Below, in pieces: positions 1 through 9,075 of a stretch of DNA of 64,000 nucleotides (the stretch's first letter is position 1; every line of letters starts with the position of its first letter). The position numbers were made by a program, and so were the translations under genes. The DNA is from Planococcus maitriensis (GTDB lineage: Bacteria; Bacillota; Bacilli; Bacillales_A; Planococcaceae), in contig NZ_QLZQ01000006.1 in NCBI RefSeq assembly GCF_003289925.1, positions 62,001-126,000 of the forward strand. Direction: 5' to 3'. The notes below the pieces were generated by a model. It was not told the origin of the DNA. It saw only the letters and a program-made list of their open reading frames with translations, and made no database searches.

Positions 1-1332
1 CGCAATCCCCCACGTCAACTTCACGGCGTTCGCTGGATCCAAAGATCCGTTTGAGCTTTGCATGCCGAGAACAAACGTCGCCGAGTCGGCAGATGTGATG
101 AAGAAGGTCGAAATGAGCAAGACTGCAACAATCGACAACAACATGCCAAGCGGCAATTCATTGAACACCGCAAACAAAGTTTCTTCTGTCAACAATCCAG
201 TCAAATCGACGCCGCTGCTTTGCACATCGATTGCCGTTGTACCAAATGCCGCGAACCAGATGAAGCTGATGAACGTCGGAATGAGCAAGACGCCAAACAG
301 GAATTCACGAATGGTCCGGCCTTTGGAAACGCGGGCGATGAAAATCCCAACAAACGGTGACCAAGAAATCCACCAAGCCCAATAGAAGATCGTCCAGCCA
401 TCAATCCATGACCGGTTTTCCCCATTGATTGGAGCTGCACGGAAACTCATATTGATCAAGTTCTGGAAATAGCTTCCGAGTGAATCGGTGAACATATTGA
501 AAATCAACAAGGTCGGCCCAAGAACGATTACCAAAATGAGCAAGGTAATAGCAAGCACCATATTGGTATTCGACAAGTACTTGATCCCTTTGCTGATGCC
601 TGACCAAGAGGAAACCATAAACAGCACAGTGACGACTGCGATGATGATGATTTGCGTAATCAGGCTATCCTCTGGAATGCCGTCAAACAAATACGCGAGC
701 CCTCCATTGATCTGGATGGCACCGAAGCCAAGTGTCGTCGCGACGCCGACCGCTGTAGCGAATACAGCAATAACGTCAACAAGAACACCCCACGGGCCTT
801 TCATGCGGTCGCCGAACAATGGGCGAAGCGTCGAGGAAATAAGCCCCGGCTCACCTTTACGGAATTGGAAGTATGCCAGCGATAATGCAACTACTGCGTA
901 AATTGCCCATGCATGGATGCCCCAGTGGAAAAATGTAAAACGCATGGATTCCCGGAACGCTTCCTGAGATCCCGGCTCAGCTGTCGCCGGGTCGATCGCG
1001 AAATGCGATAGCGGCTCTGCCGCACCCCAGAATACGAGCCCGATACCCATGCCCGCTGAGAACAGCATTGCAATCCATGTTGCAAATGAATATTCCGGCT
1101 TGTCTGTGTCTTTCCCTAATTTAATCTGTCCCATTGGACTAACAAGGAAGTACAAGCAAAAGATAACCATTACTGAAACGATCAATAAATAATACCAACC
1201 GAACGAAGTAGTCAGGAATGATTCCATATTGCCGGTAACTTCCGCAAAATGTTCTGGAGCAAGCGCACCGTAGCCAACTGCCAAAGCAATTAGAACAATC
1301 GCGATCCAAAACACGTTTGTTACTTTATTCAT
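1..1332 (-). CDS. BCCT-family glycine betaine/choline-type transporter (3' end cut off by window)
   Basis: This is a secondary transporter of the betaine/choline/carnitine family, likely importing a compatible solute such as glycine betaine across the membrane with Na+. The 444 codons visible begin with [10 protein letters not shown] and run off the window without a stop, so the C-terminal part is missing. BCCT signatures are readable: [15 protein letters not shown] early in the protein, and [14 protein letters not shown], the tryptophan-rich segment that lines the substrate site, further on. Many hydrophobic segments follow one another. The ATG at 1330-1332 has a strong AAAGGAGGAG ribosome binding site. 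It resembles Bacillus OpuD, but the exact substrate cannot be read from sequence. Confidence 0.93.
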   Translation of the reverse strand, partial: MNKVTNVFWIAIVLIALAVGYGALAPEHFAEVTGNMESFLTTSFGWYYLLIVSVMVIFCLYFLVSPMGQIKLGKDTDKPEYSFATWIAMLFSAGMGIGLVFWGAAEPLSHFAIDPATAEPGSQEAFRESMRFTFFHWGIHAWAIYAVVALSLAYFQFRKGEPGLISSTLRPLFGDRMKGPWGVLVDVIAVFATAVGVATTLGFGAIQINGGLAYLFDGIPEDSLITQIIIIAVVTVLFMVSSWSGISKGIKYLSNTNMVLAITLLILVIVLGPTLLIFNMFTDSLGSYFQNLINMSFRAAPINGENRSWIDGWTIFYWAWWISWSPFVGIFIARVSKGRTIREFLFGVLLIPTFISFIWFAAFGTTAIDVQSSGVDLTGLLTEETLFAVFNELPLGMLLSIVAVLLISTFFITSADSATFVLGMQSSNGSLDPANAVKLTWGIA

Positions 1333-1480
1333 ATAGTCTCCTCCTTTTAATTTCTTCACAAGATATTACGCTACGGAACATTGGCGCGCTTGTCAACTGT
1401 CTGAATTATGTATCAACATAGCGCTTAGCTTCAATATCAAATACCCCTAGCCATGCGCCATGAAACAATGGAAAATAAGC

Positions 1481-1523
1481 CCAACTGCCCAAGACGACCG
1501 ATAGGATTGCCTTGGGCAGTTGG
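1481..1523. repeat. perfect 13-bp inverted repeat with 17-nt loop
   Basis: CCAACTGCCCAAG at 1481-1493 is exactly mirrored by CTTGGGCAGTTGG at 1511-1523. Read leftward, the stem is followed by a weakly T-rich run, so a terminator is possible, but no leftward gene lies upstream of it. It could instead be an operator or an mRNA leader structure of the betaine transporter. Confidence 0.6.
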
Positions 1524-1630
1524 ATGCCCCATCTTTAAAACGGTTCGCTGAATCCGAGTGAAATGCAAATCAGCCAGAGAGGCAGCCGCCCCGTGCCTTA
1601 TCGAGCCGCAGCAGCGAACAGGCCTGGCTT

Positions 1631-1657
1631 GTTTAGACAAACGGCGATTGCGGGTAA
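1631..1657 (+). promoter_or_regulatory. SigB-like general-stress promoter for the SDR-aldehyde dehydrogenase pair
   Basis: GTTTAG (1631-1636) and GGGTAA (1652-1657) are separated by 15 bases, close to the Bacillus SigB consensus GTTTAA-N12-15-GGGTAT. A SigA-like pair, TTGCGG (1648-1653) and TATATT (1672-1677) with 18 bases between, overlaps it. SDR and aldehyde dehydrogenase genes are common SigB targets in Bacillus, which fits. The call is inferred from motif only. Confidence 0.5.
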
Positions 1658-1724
1658 AGAAATGGGATGTCTATATTAAAGGATATTTACCATTATCTAT
1701 AACAGAACTGGAGCTGAACAGAAT

Positions 1725-2459
1725 ATGGCACAGAAAAATACGGCAATCGTCACTGGGGCCAGCAGTGGTATTGGCCAAGCTACCGCAAAGGAACTGGCTG
1801 CAAAAGGCTACCATGTCATGCTCGCTGCACGGCGAGAGGAGCGCCTAGTGGAACTGAAGAAAGAAATCGAAGCTGAAGGCGGAAACGCAGATTACAAAGT
1901 GACCGACGTGACTTCAGTAGACGACATGAAATCACTGGCACAAGAAACACTTGAGAAAACCGGGAGAATTGACGTATTTGTCAATAATGCCGGGCTCATG
2001 CCGCTGTCATTCATGAATAAGCTGAAAATCGATGAATGGGACAAGATGGTTGATGTCAACATTAAAGGAGTCCTCTACGGGATCGCAGCTGTACTGCCGA
2101 TCATGGAACAACAAGAATCCGGCCATATCCTGAATGTCTCTTCTGTTGCGGGGCATCAAGTTTCAAAAGGCAGCGCCGTGTACAGCGGCACGAAATACGC
2201 TGTCCGCGCCATTTCAGACGGATTGCGCCAGGAAATCGATCCGTCCCATGAAATCCGCGTAACTATCGTTTCTCCAGGCGCGGTCGAAACCGAACTGACC
2301 AACACCATCACCGATGAAGATGTGCTGGAGGCCTTCAAAGGTACATCCATGGAGATGCTCAAAGCGCATGATATCGCGAAAGCCATCGCCTATGCCGTTG
2401 AACAGCCGCCGCATGTCGACGTCAACGAAATCTTGATCCGCCCGAGACAACAGCCTTAA
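1725..2459 (+). CDS. short-chain dehydrogenase/reductase, SDR family oxidoreductase
   Basis: A classical SDR enzyme of 244 residues that should carry out NAD(P)-dependent oxidation or reduction of an alcohol/carbonyl pair; the substrate is not predictable. The Rossmann cofactor motif TGASSGIG is at residues 10-17, NNAG at 87-90, and the catalytic set is Ser140, Tyr153 and Lys157 (YSGTK). Arg residues after the second strand (AARREER) suggest NADPH preference. The stop is 19 bases before the aldehyde dehydrogenase start, so the two probably form an operon in which one makes or removes an aldehyde handled by the other. The ATG follows CTGGAG at moderate spacing. Confidence 0.93.
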   Translation: MAQKNTAIVTGASSGIGQATAKELAAKGYHVMLAARREERLVELKKEIEAEGGNADYKVTDVTSVDDMKSLAQETLEKTGRIDVFVNNAGLMPLSFMNKLKIDEWDKMVDVNIKGVLYGIAAVLPIMEQQESGHILNVSSVAGHQVSKGSAVYSGTKYAVRAISDGLRQEIDPSHEIRVTIVSPGAVETELTNTITDEDVLEAFKGTSMEMLKAHDIAKAIAYAVEQPPHVDVNEILIRPRQQP

Positions 2460-2478
2460 TAAGAATGGAGCGATTCAA

Positions 2479-3951
2479 ATGGAGACCGATTTTTCCAAGC
2501 TTTATATAAATGGCGAGTGGATTCCAGGATCCAGTGACAGCCATATGAAAAATACCAACCCCTTCACCGGCGAAGAGCTCATCACGACGCAAGCTGCCGA
2601 TAAGGGCGATTTGGACGCTGCCTATAAAGCGGCAGAAACGGCACAGCTTGCCTGGTCACAGGAATTGCCCCAGGCCAAACAAGCAGTCATGGAGAAAGCA
2701 ATAGAAATCATGAATGAAAATGAAGAACTGATCATCGAGTGGCTCATCAAGGAAGCCGGCAGCACAAAAATCAAAGCGACTGTCGAATTCGGCGCATCGA
2801 TGAACATTTTGAAAGAAGCGGCAACATTCCCGTTCCGCATGGAAGGAAAAATCATGCCTTCCCAGCAACCGGGCAAAGAAAACCGCGTCTACCGCAACCC
2901 GCTTGGTGTCATCGGCATCATCAGCCCGTGGAACTTCCCGTTCCATTTGGCCATCCGCTCGATCGCGCCAGCACTAGCCACTGGCAATGCCGTCGTCATC
3001 AAACCGGCAACCGATACGCCAGTGACTGGCGGATTGCTGTTTGCCAGCATTTTTGAAGCGGCCGGACTGCCGAAAGGCTTGCTGAACGTCGTGGTCGGCA
3101 GAGGCTCTGAAATCGGCGATGACATTGTCACCCATCCGACGCCGCGTCTTATTTCATTTACCGGTTCGACGCCTGTCGGCAAGCATATCGGTGAACTTGC
3201 AGGCGGCGCATTGAAGAAGACCGCCTTGGAACTTGGCGGCAATAATAATTTCATCGTGCTTGAAGATGCCGATATCGACCAGGCCGTGGACTCTGCCCTA
3301 TTCGGCAAATTCTATCACCAAGGCCAGATTTGCATGTCCGTCAACCGTATCTTTGTCCACAAGGATATTTACGATGAATTTGCTGAGCAGTTCATTGAAC
3401 GTGCCGGCAATTTGAAATACGGCAACCCGGCAGAAGCAGATACGCAAGTCGGGCCGCTCATCAACCGCGACCAAGTCGACCGCATCCTAAAAGACATCGA
3501 CGCCACGATCGAACAAGGCGCGAAAATCCGCCTCGGCGGCAATGCGGACGGCAATATGCTCGAGCCGACAGTACTGACCGGCGTCACCAACGATATGCCG
3601 CTCGCAAAAAACGAAATCTTCGGCCCTGTCGCAATCCTCATTCCGTTTGACAGCGATGAGGAAGTCGTGGAACAGGCCAATAAATACCCGTTTGGGCTTA
3701 GTGGGGCCGTGCACTCTTCGGACATCCAGCATGCAACGGACATCGCCCACCAGATCCACACCGGCATGATCCATGTCAACGACCAGCCGGTCAACGACGA
3801 AGCGCATATGCCATTCGGCGGCGAAAAAGACTCCGGCCTCGGACGTTTTAACGGCGAATGGGTGCTTGAGGAATTCACCACCATGAAATGGCTGTCCGTG
3901 CAGCATCAACGCAGACAGTATGGGGCATTTGTGGATAACACGAAGAAATAA
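2479..3951 (+). CDS. NAD(P)-dependent aldehyde dehydrogenase
   Basis: A full-length 490-residue aldehyde dehydrogenase that oxidises an aldehyde to its acid through a thiohemiacetal. The oxyanion asparagine motif SPWNFPF, the cofactor-loop motif FTGSTPVGK, the general base Glu251 in ELGG and the nucleophile Cys285 in GQICMS are all present, followed by EIFGPV. The overall look resembles the aromatic (benzaldehyde/vanillin) aldehyde dehydrogenase group such as Bacillus YfmT, but that is only a resemblance. GGAG precedes the ATG by about nine bases. It is transcribed with the SDR gene and ends at a strong terminator. A role in stress detoxification is inferred from the SigB-like promoter. Confidence 0.93.
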   Translation: METDFSKLYINGEWIPGSSDSHMKNTNPFTGEELITTQAADKGDLDAAYKAAETAQLAWSQELPQAKQAVMEKAIEIMNENEELIIEWLIKEAGSTKIKATVEFGASMNILKEAATFPFRMEGKIMPSQQPGKENRVYRNPLGVIGIISPWNFPFHLAIRSIAPALATGNAVVIKPATDTPVTGGLLFASIFEAAGLPKGLLNVVVGRGSEIGDDIVTHPTPRLISFTGSTPVGKHIGELAGGALKKTALELGGNNNFIVLEDADIDQAVDSALFGKFYHQGQICMSVNRIFVHKDIYDEFAEQFIERAGNLKYGNPAEADTQVGPLINRDQVDRILKDIDATIEQGAKIRLGGNADGNMLEPTVLTGVTNDMPLAKNEIFGPVAILIPFDSDEEVVEQANKYPFGLSGAVHSSDIQHATDIAHQIHTGMIHVNDQPVNDEAHMPFGGEKDSGLGRFNGEWVLEEFTTMKWLSVQHQRRQYGAFVDNTKK

Positions 3952-3956
3952 AACGC

Positions 3957-3993
3957 GAAACCGGCAGCTTCTATATAGCTGCCGGTTTTTTTT
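3957..3993 (+). terminator. rho-independent terminator of the SDR-ALDH operon
   Basis: AAACCGGCAGCT pairs with AGCTGCCGGTTT across a short TCTATAT loop and is followed by an uninterrupted T run. It sits six bases after the aldehyde dehydrogenase stop. Confidence 0.92.
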
Positions 3994-4112
3994 AGGAAAG
4001 ACTTTATCAATACACACTCAGCTTACTCAACCATTATATTGAAAGAGTATTAATATATACACATTTCATATTTTAAGCGCTAGTAATGGTTCTCATTTCA
4101 GCTTTTCACAAA

Positions 4113-4152
4113 ACAAAAACGCCAAAATCCTACTAAAGGATTTTGGCGTTTC
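4113..4152 (-). terminator. rho-independent terminator of ssrA
   Basis: AACGCCAAAATCC (4118-4130) pairs exactly with GGATTTTGGCGTT (4138-4150). Read leftward, a T-rich tail follows. It lies about 20 bases beyond the tmRNA 3' end. The 3994-4112 stretch between this and the previous terminator shows no gene. Confidence 0.9.
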
Positions 4153-4172
4153 GTATACTCCATAAAATTCTA

Positions 4173-4524
4173 TGGAGACGGCGGGAGTCGAACCCGCGTC
4201 CAGAGACTCCGTTACTTGAGCATCTACGCGTGTAGCTTATCTATTGGGTTTTCGCCGCTCAATCTGCCGACAAGCAGGCGTCATGAGGGCTAGTTCGAGA
4301 ATCTCTTGCAGTCAGCTCAAACGGCACTGACTGCCGTATCCCACTAAAAGTGAGCTCTATGCAGCCACATGGGCGATGGTTACATAAAGCAGATCCGAGC
4401 TTACGCTGCGAATGCTAGGTTGTTGTTAGTTTTGCCAGTTGTTATAAGTTACGTTGATGACGGAGCCGATCCTCCGACGCGCAACCCAAGCTCGAACCAT
4501 CCCTGTCGAATCCGTAACGTCCCC
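4173..4524 (-). ncRNA. ssrA: transfer-messenger RNA (tmRNA)
   Basis: tmRNA rescues stalled ribosomes and tags the unfinished protein for proteolysis. The 5' end GGGGACGTTACGGATTCGAC (4524 leftward) and the 3' end with a T-arm GGGTTCGACTCCC and encoded CCA (4173) form the tRNA-like domain. The tag reading frame runs from GGC at 4436 to TAA at 4401 and reads GKTNNNLAFAA; with the non-templated alanine the tag is AGKTNNNLAFAA, shorter than the Bacillus AGKTNSFNQNVALAA. The final AA required by ClpXP-type proteases is kept. smpB, encoding its protein partner, lies just upstream, with a separate ssrA promoter between them. Confidence 0.97.
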
Positions 4525-4572
4525 TCATTAAAAGAGAACACGGAAGTGGCTTAGCTTCGGTGTACTGTTATC

Positions 4573-4601
4573 AGTATAGGACAAAACAGGTCAGGGTTCA
4601 A
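4573..4601 (-). promoter_or_regulatory. SigA promoter of ssrA
   Basis: Read leftward, TTGAAC (4601-4596) and TATACT (4578-4573) are 17 bases apart. Transcription would start near 4566, leaving about 40 bases of leader to be removed from pre-tmRNA. The -35 box begins two bases after the smpB stop codon, so tmRNA has its own strong promoter even though it follows smpB directly. Confidence 0.8.
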
Positions 4602-4603
4602 GT

Positions 4604-5068
4604 TTAACGGCTTCTCTCTTTCAGCGCGCGGTCGATTGCCCGTTTCGCGTCTTTCTTCTTCAAGTCTTCGCGCTTGTCGTATTTCTTCTTCCCTTTACCG
4701 ACGCCAAGCAGCACTTTCGCATAGCCGTCTTTCAAATACATCTTGAGCGGGACGATTGCCGCCCCCTCGACTTTCGATTTGCCGACAAGTTCGTTGATTT
4801 GCTTTTTATGCAATAATAACTTGCGTGAGCGCAGCGGGTCGTGGTTAAACTGGTTGCCTTGTTCATATGGCGAGATATGCATATTGGAAATCCAGGCTTC
4901 GCCGTTCCGTACACGGACAAATGCATCTTTGATCTGTACTTTACCCTGGCGCGCTGATTTAATCTCCGTGCCGAGCAGGACAATCCCCGCTTCGATCGTT
5001 TCTTCAATCGCGAAATCGAATCCCGCTTTTTTGTTCTGGGCAATGACTTTGCCTTCTCCTTTGGCCAT
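4604..5068 (-). CDS. smpB: SsrA-binding protein SmpB
   Basis: SmpB binds the tRNA-like end of tmRNA and brings it into the A site of stalled ribosomes. The 154 residues are full length and highly typical: [15 protein letters not shown] at the start, the conserved [10 protein letters not shown] and the ISPYEQGN stretch of the oligonucleotide-binding barrel, then the lysine-rich tail [11 protein letters not shown] and [10 protein letters not shown], which folds into the mRNA channel in known structures. It lies between rnr upstream and ssrA downstream on the same strand, the common Bacillus arrangement linking ribosome rescue with decay of the faulty mRNA. A hairpin separates it from rnr. Confidence 0.97.
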   Translation of the reverse strand: MAKGEGKVIAQNKKAGFDFAIEETIEAGIVLLGTEIKSARQGKVQIKDAFVRVRNGEAWISNMHISPYEQGNQFNHDPLRSRKLLLHKKQINELVGKSKVEGAAIVPLKMYLKDGYAKVLLGVGKGKKKYDKREDLKKKDAKRAIDRALKERSR

Positions 5069-5091
5069 TTCTGTTCACCTCAAACTGTTGG

Positions 5092-5116
5092 AAAAAGCGG
5101 CACGCGGCCGCTTTTT
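5092..5116 (-). terminator. terminator-like hairpin between rnr and smpB
   Basis: A 10-bp stem, AAAAAGCGGC (5092-5101) with GCCGCTTTTT (5107-5116), and a five-base loop touches the rnr stop codon. Read leftward it ends in a T run that is part of the stem, so it could terminate or merely attenuate read-through into smpB. Confidence 0.65.
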
Positions 5117-7438
5117 TTATTTCTTCTTGCGGCGCTGCTGTTTTTTCGCAGCTCCTTCGTAAAACTTTTTCTTTTCGTTTTTCGGCTTGCGTGTCGGGCC
5201 GCCTTCTCCGCGCTTCTTCCCATCTTTCGGCTTGTCGCCGCCTCTGCCGGTACGGATCACTTTCGGGCTATCCTTGCGCGAGCTGCGGCGCGTATTTTGC
5301 GCCATGCCGACGATTTCGAAATCGATGGACGACTCTTCCGGTTTGACCCCGATCACGCGCACTTCGACTTCATCACCGATGCGGAACTGGCGTTTCGTGC
5401 GTTCGCCGATCATCATCATCTGGCGGTCGTCAAACTGGTAGTAATCATCGGTCAAATTGGATACATGCACGAGGCCTTCGATCGTGTTCGGAAGCTCGAT
5501 GAACATGCCGAAATTCGTGACAGACGACACGATGCCCGTGAATTCCTCACCGACTTTATCTGCCATATACTGCGTTTTCTTGAGTGCATCCGTATCGCGC
5601 TCAGCTTCGACTGCACGTCTTTCGCGGTCGGATGTGTGCTGTGCGATATCATCCATTTCCGCTTCCCAGTGGCGGATTGTCTTTTTCGATAAGTCTTTTT
5701 CGATCAAATACGTACGGATCAAGCGGTGTATGATCAAGTCAGGATAACGGCGGATCGGCGACGTGAAATGAGTATAGTACTCTGTCGACAAACCGAAGTG
5801 GCCGAGACTTTCCGATGAATATTTCGCTTGCTGCATCGAACGCAGCATCATCGTCGAGACGACCGGCTCTTCCGGTGTGCCGGCGATGGAATCGACGATT
5901 TCCTGCAAGGCTTTCGGATGGATTTCATTGCCTGAGCCTTTGACAACAATCCCGAAGTTCGTGATGAACTCGAAAAAGCGCTGCAGTTTTTCCGGTTTCG
6001 GGTCTTCGTGGATGCGGTATAATGCCGGCACATCCATATGGTGGAAATGCTCAGCGACCGTTTCATTCGCCGCGAGCATAAACTCTTCAATCAAGCGTTC
6101 CGCCACCGTCCGTTCACGGACGACGATATCGACTGGATAGCCTTCCTCGTCAACGATCACTTTGGATTCCTTGAAATCGAAATCGATCGCCCCGCGGGTC
6201 ATGCGGCGCTGGCGCAAGATGGCAGCCAAATCTTTCATCAACTCGAACATTGGTACGAGTTCTTTGTATTGCTCTTTCAAGTCCTGGTTGTCCTGTTCCA
6301 GGATTTCGTAGACGTCCGTATAGGTCATGCGAGCTGACGTGTTAATGACGCTTTGGAAAATATCGTGCGACAATACTTCCCCTTTGTCATTGAAAATCAT
6401 TTCACAAGACAATGTCAAACGGTCGACGTTCGGATTGAGCGAGCAAATCCCGTTAGACAAGCGGTGCGGAATCATCGGGATGACGCGGTCCGTAAGATAA
6501 ATGCTTGTCGCTCGGTCGTATGCTTCGCGGTCGATTGCCGACCCTTCCGTCACGTAATGGCTGACATCCGCGATATGGACGCCCAACTTATAAGTGCCGT
6601 CTTCGAATTTTTTCACTTGTACGGCATCATCCAAGTCTTTTGCATCCGCGCCATCGATTGTGACGATCTGCTCGTCACGCAAATCGCGGCGGCCATTCAG
6701 GTCTTCAGGGTCGATTTGGTCCGGTACGGCATTCGCCTGATCGAGCACATCCTGCGGGAATTCGACTTCGATACCATATTTATGGATGATGGACAAAATA
6801 TCGACACCTGGGTCATTTTTATGGCCGAGCACTTGTGTGACCATGCCCGTTGCGGACAGACGCCCTTCCGGCCAGCCGGTGATCTCGACAACGACTTTAT
6901 GGCCGTCGACGGCACCGAGTGTATCGTCTTTGGCGATAAAGATATCCATATTCATTTTCTTGTCATCCGTTACGACAAAGCCGAAGCCTTTGTTTGCCTG
7001 GAACGTGCCGACGACTTTCGTCGTGCCGCGCTCCAGGATGCGGATGACTGTTCCTTCACGGCGGTCACCGGATGATCCTTCCGAAACACGGATCATGACC
7101 GTATCCCCATTCACCGCTCCGTTCACTTCATTCGGCGGGATGAAGACATCATCGAGACCTGCTTCTTCAGGCGCAAAAAAACCGAAGCCTTTGGCGTGGC
7201 CGATAAATTTGCCGCGCATCAAGTTCATGCGGTCCGGCACACCGTAGCGGTTCGAGCGCGAGCGTACCAATTCGCCTTTTTCCTCGAGCTTGACGAGCGT
7301 CTTCACCAATTCCTTGAATTCGTCGGCATCTTCAAAACCGAACTGTTCTTCTATTTCTGTAACCGTTAATGGCTTGTATGCTTCTTCACGCATAAAGGCC
7401 AATAAACGCTGATCCAATGACTGTTCATTCTTGCCCAA
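5117..7438 (-). CDS. rnr: ribonuclease R
   Basis: RNase R is a processive 3'-to-5' exoribonuclease that degrades structured RNA and assists tmRNA-linked mRNA decay. Domains in order are an N-terminal winged helix (about residues 5-65), two cold-shock barrels (GHAKGFGFF and ANKGFGFV), the RNB catalytic domain with the metal-binding aspartates in [13 protein letters not shown], an S1 domain ([14 protein letters not shown]) and a long lysine/arginine-rich tail. I chose the TTG at 7438-7436 because AAGGAGG lies eight bases before it, giving 773 residues. An in-frame upstream TTG at 7477 overlaps the esterase gene and lacks a binding site. The gene follows the yvaK-type esterase directly. Confidence 0.95.
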   Translation of the reverse strand: MGKNEQSLDQRLLAFMREEAYKPLTVTEIEEQFGFEDADEFKELVKTLVKLEEKGELVRSRSNRYGVPDRMNLMRGKFIGHAKGFGFFAPEEAGLDDVFIPPNEVNGAVNGDTVMIRVSEGSSGDRREGTVIRILERGTTKVVGTFQANKGFGFVVTDDKKMNMDIFIAKDDTLGAVDGHKVVVEITGWPEGRLSATGMVTQVLGHKNDPGVDILSIIHKYGIEVEFPQDVLDQANAVPDQIDPEDLNGRRDLRDEQIVTIDGADAKDLDDAVQVKKFEDGTYKLGVHIADVSHYVTEGSAIDREAYDRATSIYLTDRVIPMIPHRLSNGICSLNPNVDRLTLSCEMIFNDKGEVLSHDIFQSVINTSARMTYTDVYEILEQDNQDLKEQYKELVPMFELMKDLAAILRQRRMTRGAIDFDFKESKVIVDEEGYPVDIVVRERTVAERLIEEFMLAANETVAEHFHHMDVPALYRIHEDPKPEKLQRFFEFITNFGIVVKGSGNEIHPKALQEIVDSIAGTPEEPVVSTMMLRSMQQAKYSSESLGHFGLSTEYYTHFTSPIRRYPDLIIHRLIRTYLIEKDLSKKTIRHWEAEMDDIAQHTSDRERRAVEAERDTDALKKTQYMADKVGEEFTGIVSSVTNFGMFIELPNTIEGLVHVSNLTDDYYQFDDRQMMMIGERTKRQFRIGDEVEVRVIGVKPEESSIDFEIVGMAQNTRRSSRKDSPKVIRTGRGGDKPKDGKKRGEGGPTRKPKNEKKKFYEGAAKKQQRRKKK

Positions 7439-7464
7439 TCCTAACTCCTCCTTTTGAGACCGTC

Positions 7465-8211
7465 TCACACGCTCCAATCGAGCGATTCGAGAAACTCGTA
7501 TATATCTTCATGCAATTGCTTTTTCTCCTGATCCAGCGTAATGACATGGCCTGATTTCTCGTACCATTTGATGCGCTTGTCAGTCGACTCCGTTTCGTCG
7601 TGGATGATGTTCGCAGACTCCGGATTGATGACCTTGTCCAATGAACCTTGGACGACGAAAAGCGGTGCATAGACATGATCGACGTTATTCCGTACTTCAC
7701 CGATCAGCTCACGCAATTCCGCGAGTGTTTCCATCGGCTTTTCCTCGAACTTCTTCATCTCTTCTTCGATAAGCTTATCATCTTTTCCTTCATATTTCTT
7801 GTATTCGCGGGCATACTCCAAAACGCCCTGGTACATCAGGTCTGTGGATTTCATATGCATCGGAGCGCACATCGTCACAATGCCCTTTATAGGCTTTGTA
7901 TACCCCAGTTTCAAGCTGAATACGCCACCGAGCGACAAGCCGGCCACAGCGATTTCCTTGTATCCCTTGTCGACTAATGTCTGATACGCTTGTTCGACAT
8001 CTTTCCACCAATCGGTCGGGCCTGTTTCGACAAGCTTTTCCGGTGCGACGCCGTGTCCAGCATAATGCGGCGCGATGCTCGTATAGCCTTTCGTTTCCAG
8101 AAATCGCCCAAGCATCCGGACATCTGCGGAATTGCCGGTAAAGCCGTGCAATAACAGTACCGCACGCGGCCCTTGCTCAAAGAAAAACGGTTTTGGTTGT
8201 GAAATTCGCAT
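7465..8211 (-). CDS. carboxylesterase (Est30/YvaK family alpha/beta hydrolase)
   Basis: A 248-residue serine carboxylesterase acting on short-chain esters. It strongly resembles Geobacillus Est30 and Bacillus YvaK, with shared blocks [33 protein letters not shown] and HVITLDQEK. The nucleophile is Ser93 in GLSLGG; the partner Asp lies near INPESANI and the His in SGHVITL. The ATG at 8211 is preceded by GGAGGG at seven bases, so an upstream in-frame TTG (8226) is rejected. It sits between secG and rnr as in Bacillus, with no clear functional link to either; cytoplasmic location is inferred from the lack of a signal peptide. Confidence 0.93.
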   Translation of the reverse strand: MRISQPKPFFFEQGPRAVLLLHGFTGNSADVRMLGRFLETKGYTSIAPHYAGHGVAPEKLVETGPTDWWKDVEQAYQTLVDKGYKEIAVAGLSLGGVFSLKLGYTKPIKGIVTMCAPMHMKSTDLMYQGVLEYAREYKKYEGKDDKLIEEEMKKFEEKPMETLAELRELIGEVRNNVDHVYAPLFVVQGSLDKVINPESANIIHDETESTDKRIKWYEKSGHVITLDQEKKQLHEDIYEFLESLDWSV

Positions 8212-8271
8212 AAACTTTCCCTCCAACTGAATTTACTTGCTATTTATGTGGGCCTGTGCCCAATTTCCCCT

Positions 8272-8305
8272 AAAAGAAAACGCCTAACCACTTAATGGTC
8301 AGGCG
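8272..8305 (-). terminator. rho-independent terminator after secG
   Basis: CGCCTAACCA (8281-8290) pairs with TGGTCAGGCG (8296-8305) with one G-T pair. Read leftward the tail is TTTTCTTTTA. It implies the esterase gene has its own promoter or depends on read-through. Confidence 0.8.
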
Positions 8306-8317
8306 ATGTGCTCTACA

Positions 8318-8545
8318 TTATACTTTCGTTACGGCGATAGCCAGAATAAAGAATAAGGCAGCAAGGACGATCGTCACCCGGTGTAGGACAAGATCCAACC
8401 CGCGGGCTTTTTGCTTGCCGAAAAGTTGCTCTGCTCCACCGGAGATGGCTCCTGAAAGGCCTGCACTTTTCCCTGATTGCAATAGAACGACAACAATCAA
8501 AGCGATCGAGACGATAAGAAGTAATGTCATTAACAATGTATGCAT
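8318..8545 (-). CDS. secG: preprotein translocase subunit SecG
   Basis: SecG is the small membrane subunit of the SecYEG protein-export channel. The 75 residues start [20 protein letters not shown] and form two transmembrane helices around the conserved loop [23 protein letters not shown], which is the SecG signature. AGGAGG lies eight bases before the ATG at 8545, so an in-frame GTG at 8554 inside the ribosome binding site is rejected. The location between enolase and the YvaK-type esterase gene matches Bacillus. A terminator follows directly. Confidence 0.96.
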   Translation of the reverse strand: MHTLLMTLLLIVSIALIVVVLLQSGKSAGLSGAISGGAEQLFGKQKARGLDLVLHRVTIVLAALFFILAIAVTKV

Positions 8546-8747
8546 AAATACCACCTCCTGAAAAGAACCTCCACAACAAACTCTAGTTTACCAAAAATTG
8601 AAACCTCAAGCAATAGAGCCCCTAAAAAATACAAATGATTAAGACCATCTCATCTTTTTCTGTTCATTCTTTTTCGGAAACGGTTGATGAGGAACATTTG
8701 CTTTATCTAGTAGAGCGGAAAGTAAGATTCCATTTAAACTTAACTCC

Positions 8748-8999
8748 GCAAAATAGCTGCAACAAAAGCTTGCTCTACTCTCGCGAAGCTCGAGCATCGC
8801 AAATGTATAGGCTTAGCTTTACTTCGCCTATACATTTGCCGCGGGCGAGCGCTGAGCCGCTTCCCTCGCTTCGCTCAGTCCAGGGTCTCATCTGTCTCGC
8901 TTTCCCGTAGGCAAGAATTAGCCGACGTGAACGAGGCTAATTCTTTGCGATGCAGTGCGAAGCGCTGCAGGAGCAGTTAGGGGTTCTGCGCTATTTTGC
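8748..8999. repeat. nested inverted-repeat element A (copy 1 of a family)
   Basis: At least four inverted pairs nest or follow one another: GCAAAATAGC (8748-8757) with GCTATTTTGC (8990-8999); GCATCGCAAA (8794-8803) with TTTGCGATGC (8944-8953); a perfect 14-bp hairpin stem GCAAATGTATAGGC (8799-8812) with GCCTATACATTTGC (8826-8839); and GCAAGAATTAGCC (8911-8923) with GGCTAATTCTTTGC (8935-8948). The second and third pairs share bases, so they are alternatives. A central core (about 8840-8905) is shared with the element at 10715-10835. It may be a mobile non-coding repeat or a structured RNA. Confidence 0.75.
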
Positions 9000-9075
9000 T
9001 CCGTTCTGATTAACACCCGATATTTATTAGAAAGTCTATGAGCAAAGCCCAGTTTTTATAGAAAGTTTTCAAAGC

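Larger units (their letters stand above)
1333..1724. other. intergenic region between divergent transporter and SDR genes
   Basis: This 392-base gap lies between the leftward BCCT gene and the rightward SDR gene. A TTGACA hexamer reads leftward at 1391-1396 but no good -10 follows at the right distance, so the transporter promoter is unresolved. The gap also holds the inverted repeat at 1481-1523 and a SigB-like promoter at 1631-1657. A 67-codon leftward reading frame at 1437-1640 has no recognisable protein and is not called. Confidence 0.6.

Noticed and set aside
1437-1640. 67-codon leftward frame between the transporter and SDR genes
   Set aside because: It contains the 13-bp inverted repeat and a SigB-like box and matches no family.
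4028-4090. AACCATTA/TAATGGTT inverted pair between two terminators
   Set aside because: Only 8 bp with a loop of nearly 50 bases in AT-rich DNA, easily expected by chance.
6353-7075. 240-codon rightward frame opposite rnr
   Set aside because: It lies wholly antisense to RNase R, whose sequence is unmistakable. Its residues (many Cys, His, Arg) look like a shadow of the opposite strand's codon pattern.
8635-8910. 91-codon rightward frame in the secG-eno gap
   Set aside because: Most of it is repeat-element sequence with inverted repeats; it has no ribosome binding site and no protein-like pattern.
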